A DNA stretch of 64,000 nt from Sphingomonas caeni (GTDB lineage Bacteria; Pseudomonadota; Alphaproteobacteria; Sphingomonadales; Sphingomonadaceae). Positions 59,512 to 64,000 of this stretch are shown here, piece after piece. Position numbers and translations under genes: made by a program. The stretch lies in contig NZ_JAPDOK010000001.1 of assembly GCF_026013415.1 (NCBI RefSeq), forward strand, positions 685,342-749,341, read 5' to 3'. Within the stretch, counting starts at the first letter, position 1. The number at the start of each line of letters is the position of its first letter. Under the pieces are notes generated by a model, which worked only from the letters and a program-made list of their open reading frames with translations, did not search any database and was not told the origin of the DNA.

Positions 59512-60624
59512 TTGTCGAAACGCAAACATGAACGCCCGATGCTCAAAGCAACCTACGCCATTCCCGATCTTCCCCCAAAGGGCGAATTGGAGACGGGCGC
59601 AGTGTTACGCGCGACAGTAAGGGCGCACCGGCATCTTGCGGAGCTGAAGGGGCGCGCGAGTAGCATCCCCAATCAGGGAATATTGATCGACACGTTATCG
59701 CTGCAGGAGGCGAAGGCCAGTTCAGAAATTGAGAACATCGTTACGACGCAGAGCGAGCTTTTCCAGACCAGCTTGTTTCCGGAAAATCCAGCTTCAGCGG
59801 CGGCGAAGGAGGTGGCATTATACCGCGACGCGTTGAAGCTTGGACTTGATCGAATGCGGGAGCAGCAGGGCCTCCTCACGAATAACACGATCGTCGCGAT
59901 GTTTCAGATCCTAAAGCGCACCGACGGGGGCTTTCGCGAAACCCCGGGAACCGCACTCAAGAACGAAAGCAGCGGGGAGCTCGTTTATATTCCGCCGCAG
60001 GACGGTGCTGTGGTCCGCGATCTCATGGGGCGCCTCGAAGCGTTCATCAACAATGACGATGCGTGCGATCTCGATCCGCTGGTCAAGATGGCGATCATCC
60101 ACCATCAGTTCGAGAGCATTCATCCCTTCCCCGACGGAAACGGACGAATCGGCCGGATCGTCAACGTCCTCTATTTGACGCGACAACACCTGCTCGACAT
60201 CCCGATCCTCTATCTCAGCCGCTTCATCACCGCGAAAAAGAGCGAATATTACAGGCTGCTGCAAATCGTGCGCGATCGGGGCGATTGGGAAGCGTGGCTG
60301 ATCTACATGCTCTCCGCGGTAGCGGACACATCGATCGAGACGCTAAGACTGGTGGAGAACATCCGGATCCTGATGGCGGACTACAAGAACCGGATACGCA
60401 CCGAGCATCGCCGGGTTTATTCGCAGGACCTACTCAACAGCCTGTTCCGGCACCCATATACACGCATCGAATATATCCAGCGCGAGCTTGGTGTGACGCG
60501 CCAGACGGCGGCGAGCTATCTCGACGAACTCGCGCAGGCCGGCCTGCTCTCCAAGCATCGGCTGGGTAAGCATAACTATTATATCAACGACCCGCTCGCG
60601 GCGCTGTTTCTGGACCCCACCTAG
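59512..60624 (+). CDS. Fic family protein (AMPylator with N-terminal inhibitory motif)
   Basis: Adenylyltransferase-type enzyme that modifies a target hydroxyl with AMP from ATP. 370 residues from a TTG start; an ATG at 59539 is also in frame. The inhibitory helix has SSEIEN at 70-75, matching the (S/T)xxxE(G/N) motif of class II Fic proteins in which Glu74 blocks the ATP site. The Fic core is HPFPDGNGRIGR (His204 to Arg215), complete. A C-terminal winged-helix-like domain (about 310-360: YSQDLLNSLFRHPYTRIEYI, RELGVTRQTAASYLDELAQA) resembles SoFic-type proteins. The gene is lower in GC than its neighbours by eye, suggesting transfer. No antitoxin gene is adjacent, consistent with self-inhibition. 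Confidence 0.93.
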   Translation: MSKRKHERPMLKATYAIPDLPPKGELETGAVLRATVRAHRHLAELKGRASSIPNQGILIDTLSLQEAKASSEIENIVTTQSELFQTSLFPENPASAAAKEVALYRDALKLGLDRMREQQGLLTNNTIVAMFQILKRTDGGFRETPGTALKNESSGELVYIPPQDGAVVRDLMGRLEAFINNDDACDLDPLVKMAIIHHQFESIHPFPDGNGRIGRIVNVLYLTRQHLLDIPILYLSRFITAKKSEYYRLLQIVRDRGDWEAWLIYMLSAVADTSIETLRLVENIRILMADYKNRIRTEHRRVYSQDLLNSLFRHPYTRIEYIQRELGVTRQTAASYLDELAQAGLLSKHRLGKHNYYINDPLAALFLDPT

Positions 60625-62243
60625 GCCATCACGTTCCGCCCCCGCGTCACCGTCGCGGTGTGGCCCACGCTCGCGCCCGGGTCGCTCTTCGTCACCGTGT
60701 CCACGAACACCCAGTCGTTGCTCGCCTTTTCGGGGGTGAGCGTCAGCGCCATGTAGCCCCGGCGCGAGGTGTCGCACCATTTGAGTTCGGGGTTCCTCGC
60801 GACCAAAGCTGCGGCAATCACCTTGGGGTCCGCCGCGAACGTCGCCTCGAAGCCGGCCGAGGTCACGCCCTGCCCCGCGAACTCGACACCCGCGGGCTTG
60901 CCGTCCTGGCCCAGGTCGAACGCCCAGCCATTGTGGCTGTCGCCGCAGACCACGACGAGGTTCGCCGCCGCCGCCTGCGCCGATTTGAGGAAGCGCGCGC
61001 GGGCGGCGGGGTAACCGCCCCAATTGTCCATGTTGAAGGGCAAGCCGGCCTTGGCGAGCGCCTCGCCGGCGACAACGCGGTCGCGCGCATATTTGGGCGC
61101 GTCGGGGCTGAGCCAGGCGAGCGCGCCATTGGGGCTCAGCGTGGTGCCCATGATCGTGCCGAAGCCGGTCACCTGCCAGTGCGTGCCTGCGCGGACCGAG
61201 GCGGCGAGCGCAGCCGAAAGCCACGCCTCCTGCGCCGATCCGAGCATCGTGCGGGAAGAATCGCGCCATTCACCGTCGCGGAAGGCGATCATCGCGGCGG
61301 CGGGGTTGGCGGCCTTGAAGAAATCGCCGGGGTCGGTCGGGCGCGAGCGGGCGAGCGCGCGGCTTTCGGTGCGGAAGAAGGTGGCGAGGCCGCCGATCTG
61401 ATAGGCCTTCCACGGCTCGTCCGAGACCGGCATCCATTCGTGCCACGCCTGCTCGGCGGCGAGGCGGCGGGTCATCCAGTCGCCTTCGTCGGCCTGATGG
61501 TTCTGCGCGCCGCCCTCCCAGGTGTCGTTGGCATATTCGTGGTCGTCGGTCTGGACGAGCATCGGAAGTGCTGCATGGAGCGCCTGGCAATCGGGGTCCG
61601 AGCGGTAGCTGGCGTAGCGCAGGCGGTAATCGGCGAGGTGGAGACATTCGGCGAGCGGCTGGGGCAGGCGCGCGGCGATACTGGCCGTTTCGTTGGGGTA
61701 CACGTTGGGGGCGTATTCGTAGATGTAATCGCCGAGATGCACCGCGAGATCGAGATCGGTGCGGCGCGCGGCGTGGCCATAGGCGTTGAACCAGCCGAAG
61801 GCGAGGTTCGAACAGGAGAAGATCGCCATTTTGTACGAGGCCGCGCGGCTGCCGGGCAGCGTTTTGGTGCGCCCGACCGGCGAAAAGCTGCCATCGGGGG
61901 CGACGAAGCGGTAGAAATAGCGCGTGCCGGGCTTGAGGCCGGCGACGGTGATCTTGGCGGTGTGGTCGCGCCACGGGCCGGTGACGGTCTCGCCCCCCAA
62001 GGCTTTTGTGAAATCGCTGGTTTCGGAGACTTCGACGCGGACCTTCGCCTCGCCGCCGCCGGGCGGCACGTAGCGCGTCCAGAACAGCATCGAATCCTGC
62101 CCCGGCTCGCCGCTCGCGACGCCGTGGGTGAAGCCGCCCGCCGCATCGGCGAGCATCGCGCGTGCGAAGCCCGGGATCGTCAGCGCGCCGATGCCGAGCG
62201 TTCCGGTGAGGACGAAGGTGCGGCGATCGATGCGAAGCGTCAT
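60621..62243 (-). CDS. phoD: Alkaline phosphatase D (PhoD), Tat-exported
   Basis: Secreted phosphodiesterase/phosphatase that uses Fe and Ca. 540 residues from the ATG at 62243, with GGGAGAG upstream. Twin-arginine signal LRIDRRTFVLTGTLGIGALT. PhoD features: FTHGVASGEPGQDSMLFWTR, the Asp/metal region FSCSNLAFGWFNAYGHAARR, LAVHLGDYIYEYAPNVYPNE, LVQTDDHEYANDTWEGGAQN and VVVCGDSHNGWAFDLGQDGK with the HxxxD-type cluster. It overlaps the end of the Fic gene by 4 bp. No Pho box was identified in the short leader. Confidence 0.93.
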   Translation of the reverse strand: MTLRIDRRTFVLTGTLGIGALTIPGFARAMLADAAGGFTHGVASGEPGQDSMLFWTRYVPPGGGEAKVRVEVSETSDFTKALGGETVTGPWRDHTAKITVAGLKPGTRYFYRFVAPDGSFSPVGRTKTLPGSRAASYKMAIFSCSNLAFGWFNAYGHAARRTDLDLAVHLGDYIYEYAPNVYPNETASIAARLPQPLAECLHLADYRLRYASYRSDPDCQALHAALPMLVQTDDHEYANDTWEGGAQNHQADEGDWMTRRLAAEQAWHEWMPVSDEPWKAYQIGGLATFFRTESRALARSRPTDPGDFFKAANPAAAMIAFRDGEWRDSSRTMLGSAQEAWLSAALAASVRAGTHWQVTGFGTIMGTTLSPNGALAWLSPDAPKYARDRVVAGEALAKAGLPFNMDNWGGYPAARARFLKSAQAAAANLVVVCGDSHNGWAFDLGQDGKPAGVEFAGQGVTSAGFEATFAADPKVIAAALVARNPELKWCDTSRRGYMALTLTPEKASNDWVFVDTVTKSDPGASVGHTATVTRGRNVMA

Positions 62244-62308
62244 GACAGTCTCTCCCTGGCACCGCCCTGCCCGCATCTGATGGCGAGTTCGTGACAGCGG
62301 CCGGCACC

Positions 62309-63841
62309 ATGGCTAAGCGCCGCTTGTTTCCATCACAACACCGGATTGCCGTGTTCGACCGTCTCGCCCGCCTGCCCCGCTGGATCCAGCTGCTGATCGC
62401 GGCGCTGATCGCCCGCGCGGTGACCTTCGGCAGCCCGCTGCTCCATGTCGACGAAGAATTCTATTTCGTCACCGCGCAGCGCATGGTCGCGGGGGCGATG
62501 CCCTATGTCGATATATGGGACCGCAAGCCGGTGGGGCTGTTCCTGCTCTACATGCCGGCCGCCGCTTTGGGCGTACCGCTGGGGATCTGGGCCTATCAGG
62601 CGATGGCGCTGGCATCCGTGACCGGGACCGCGACGCTGATCGCACGGATGGCGGACAAAGCGGGGTTCGGGCGCGGGGCGCTTGCCGGCGCGATCCTCTA
62701 TATCCTCTGCCTCAATTTCGGCGACGGGCAGGGCGGGCAGGCGCCGGTCTTCTACAATCTCTTCGTGGCGGGCGCCTTCGCTTTGGTGCTGCCGGCGCCG
62801 GAAGACCGCGCGGGCGATTGGCGGCGGATGGCGCGCGGCGTGCTCGCGCTGCTGCTGGTCGGGCTGGCGATGCAGGTTAAATATACCGTGCTGTTCGAGG
62901 GGATGTTCCTCGGGCTGTGGCTGATGTGGCGCGAGTGGCGGCTGGGGTCGGGACTGGCGAAGGTCGCCGCCTATGGCGCGGCGATGGTCGCGGCGGCGGT
63001 GGCGCCCACCGCGGCGGCCTGGGCCTGGTTCGTGGCGGCGGGACATGGCGACGCCTTTGTCTATGCCAATTTCACTTCGATCCTCGCGCGGCGGAGCGAG
63101 CCCTGGTTCCGGCTGCTCGGCGCGGCGCTCAAGGCGGCGCTGATCCTTGCACCCCTGCTGATCCTTGCGGGCTTCTCACGCCATACCCGGGTGGAGGGCG
63201 ACCGGAAGCCGGTGCGCGACCTGATGTTCGGCTGGCTGATCGCGGCGGTCGGCGGGTTCGCGATCTTCGGGTCATGGTTCAACCATTATACGCTGCCGGT
63301 GATGGTGCCCGCTGCCATCTGCGCCGCGGGGGCGCTCGGCAGCCACGAACGCGGGCGCAGATGGGCGAAGACGATCGTCATCGCCGTGTTCGTGATCGGC
63401 CAGGCGGTGCTGATCAGCAACGCCTGGTTTCGCGGCAATGCCCGCCAGCTCGAGGCGCTCGCCGGGGCGATCGGGCATGGGCCGGGCTGCCTCTATGTCT
63501 ATTCGGGCACGAGCATGATCTACGGCTATACCGGGCGCTGCGCGGTGACGGCGTGGATCTTTCCCAGCCATATCGCACGCGAACGCGAGAATGGCGCGCT
63601 GGGGACCGACCAGCTCGAGGAGGTCGACCGCATCTTCGCGCGCCGCCCGCAGTTCGTGGTGATGCGGCCGCCCTTTATCGGCGAGCGGATCGAGGCGCGC
63701 GATCGGGTGAGCGCGCATCTCAAGGCCGACGGCTACAGGCTCAAGGGACGCTGGCCGATCGGCGACCAGATGCTGAGCGTCTACGAAGCGCGCGCGAGCG
63801 GCGCGGTCTCGCCGCGCTTGGCGGCAACCAGCTCCGAATAA
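62309..63841 (+). CDS. GT-C fold membrane protein (PMT/ArnT-like glycosyltransferase family)
   Basis: 510 residues with about 10-11 membrane helices. The first loop holds FGSPLLHVDEEFYFVTAQRM, an acidic DEE motif, and MPYVDIWDRKPVGLFLLYMP, the WDRKP segment characteristic of ArnT/PMT-2-type glycosyltransferases. The soluble C-terminal part (ARQLEALAGAIGHGPGCLYV, YGYTGRCAVTAWIFPSHIAR) is periplasmic. It probably moves a sugar from undecaprenyl phosphate to an envelope glycan or lipid. The ATG at 62309 is used; a GTG at 62291 is in frame. Its last 61 bp overlap the end of the convergent gene at the right edge. Confidence 0.85.
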   Translation: MAKRRLFPSQHRIAVFDRLARLPRWIQLLIAALIARAVTFGSPLLHVDEEFYFVTAQRMVAGAMPYVDIWDRKPVGLFLLYMPAAALGVPLGIWAYQAMALASVTGTATLIARMADKAGFGRGALAGAILYILCLNFGDGQGGQAPVFYNLFVAGAFALVLPAPEDRAGDWRRMARGVLALLLVGLAMQVKYTVLFEGMFLGLWLMWREWRLGSGLAKVAAYGAAMVAAAVAPTAAAWAWFVAAGHGDAFVYANFTSILARRSEPWFRLLGAALKAALILAPLLILAGFSRHTRVEGDRKPVRDLMFGWLIAAVGGFAIFGSWFNHYTLPVMVPAAICAAGALGSHERGRRWAKTIVIAVFVIGQAVLISNAWFRGNARQLEALAGAIGHGPGCLYVYSGTSMIYGYTGRCAVTAWIFPSHIARERENGALGTDQLEEVDRIFARRPQFVVMRPPFIGERIEARDRVSAHLKADGYRLKGRWPIGDQMLSVYEARASGAVSPRLAATSSE

Positions 63842-64000
63842 TAGGCCATCAGGTCGATCGCATGGTCGCGGTCGGTGCGCACCTTGCCCGCAGCGTGGCG
63901 GGCGGCGGCGCGCAGGAAGCCCTGCTCGCGCGTGAACATGCGATGGATCGCCGCCGACGCCGAGCGCGGATCGCGCGCGCGATAGGTCTCGGCGAACAGC
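63781..64000 (-). CDS. C-terminal fragment of an unidentified protein (continues beyond right edge)
   Basis: On the minus strand an open frame enters at the right edge and stops with TAG at 63781-63783, giving 72 residues: LFAETYRARDPRSASAAIHR, then MFTREQGFLRAAARHAAGKV and RTDRDHAIDLMAYYSELVAA. It is helical and basic with no motif I can name. The frame is kept because the codon pattern is as strongly GC3-biased as in real genes and it is open for the full length. It overlaps the GT-C gene by 61 bp at their 3' ends. Confidence 0.5.
   Translation of the reverse strand, partial: LFAETYRARDPRSASAAIHRMFTREQGFLRAAARHAAGKVRTDRDHAIDLMAYYSELVAAKRGETAPLARAS

Overview
The window is a high-GC chromosomal segment from an alphaproteobacterium, most likely Sphingomonas or a close relative in the Sphingomonadaceae. 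The clues are the gene families (class I PHA synthase plus phasin, an RSH alarmone enzyme, MASE1 diguanylate cyclase, DUF1176 and M28 paralogues, EgtB/EgtD), the dense GC-rich coding with antisense shadow frames, and palindromic intergenic repeats of the GTCATCCCGGCGAAAGCC type. It reads as ordinary core chromosome with a few accessory insertions. No rRNA, tRNA, CRISPR array, intact transposase or prophage was seen.

Layout. 1-5.2 kb: murA (cut by the left edge), a Crp/Fnr regulator, clpS, a phasin and phaC. 5.3-12.6 kb: a PLP aminotransferase, a MASE1-PAS-GGDEF cyclase, a thioesterase, a lipoprotein, an HxlR regulator divergent from a small secreted protein, and the (p)ppGpp synthetase/hydrolase. 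12.6-19.4 kb: four exported glycoside hydrolases on the minus strand (GH43, GH51, GH27, GH5), suited to arabinoxylan/galactomannan-type hemicellulose. 19.3-24.4 kb: a hydrolase/membrane protein/winged-helix regulator operon with a textbook operator-promoter, then a DUF885 peptidase-like protein. These are bracketed by two inverted, related intergenic elements. 24.4-26.4 kb: a lower-GC gene joining a GHKL ATPase to a PD-(D/E)XK nuclease, the best candidate for an undescribed (probably defence) function. 26.5-30.9 kb: a polyisoprenyl-glycan locus (GT2, methyltransferase, GtrA, GT-C).

30.9-35.6 kb: the argB-yggT-DUF167-folD-(SnoaL-like)-marC run and a queuosine-precursor transporter. 35.6-41.6 kb: small exported proteins, a CNT nucleoside transporter, 3-hydroxyacyl-CoA dehydrogenase and two tandem DUF1176 proteins. 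41.6-46.3 kb: egtD/egtB (ergothioneine), a PduO-type cobalamin adenosyltransferase, a HIG1-like membrane protein, gluQRS carrying an in-frame repeat insertion, and an HNH nuclease. 46.5-53.1 kb: a serine beta-lactamase-like protein, a bifunctional PBP, a threonine aldolase, an EamA exporter and an epimerase-like protein. 53.3-64 kb: two tandem secreted M28 peptidases, pepN, a Fic AMPylator with an operator-like inverted repeat upstream, phoD, a second GT-C protein and a partial gene at the right edge.

Several repeat families are interspersed: (i) perfect 28-29 bp GTCATCCCGG palindromes at about 23.94 and 53.13 kb; (ii) CCCTCTCC...GAGGG multi-hairpin elements at 27.6 kb and inside gluQRS; (iii) CGCAAAG/CGAAGAGG elements at 46.36 kb and nested within the 53.1 kb palindrome; (iv) the inverted pair at 19.86-20.08 and 24.04-24.35 kb. 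All functional statements come from motif recognition by eye; no database search was run.
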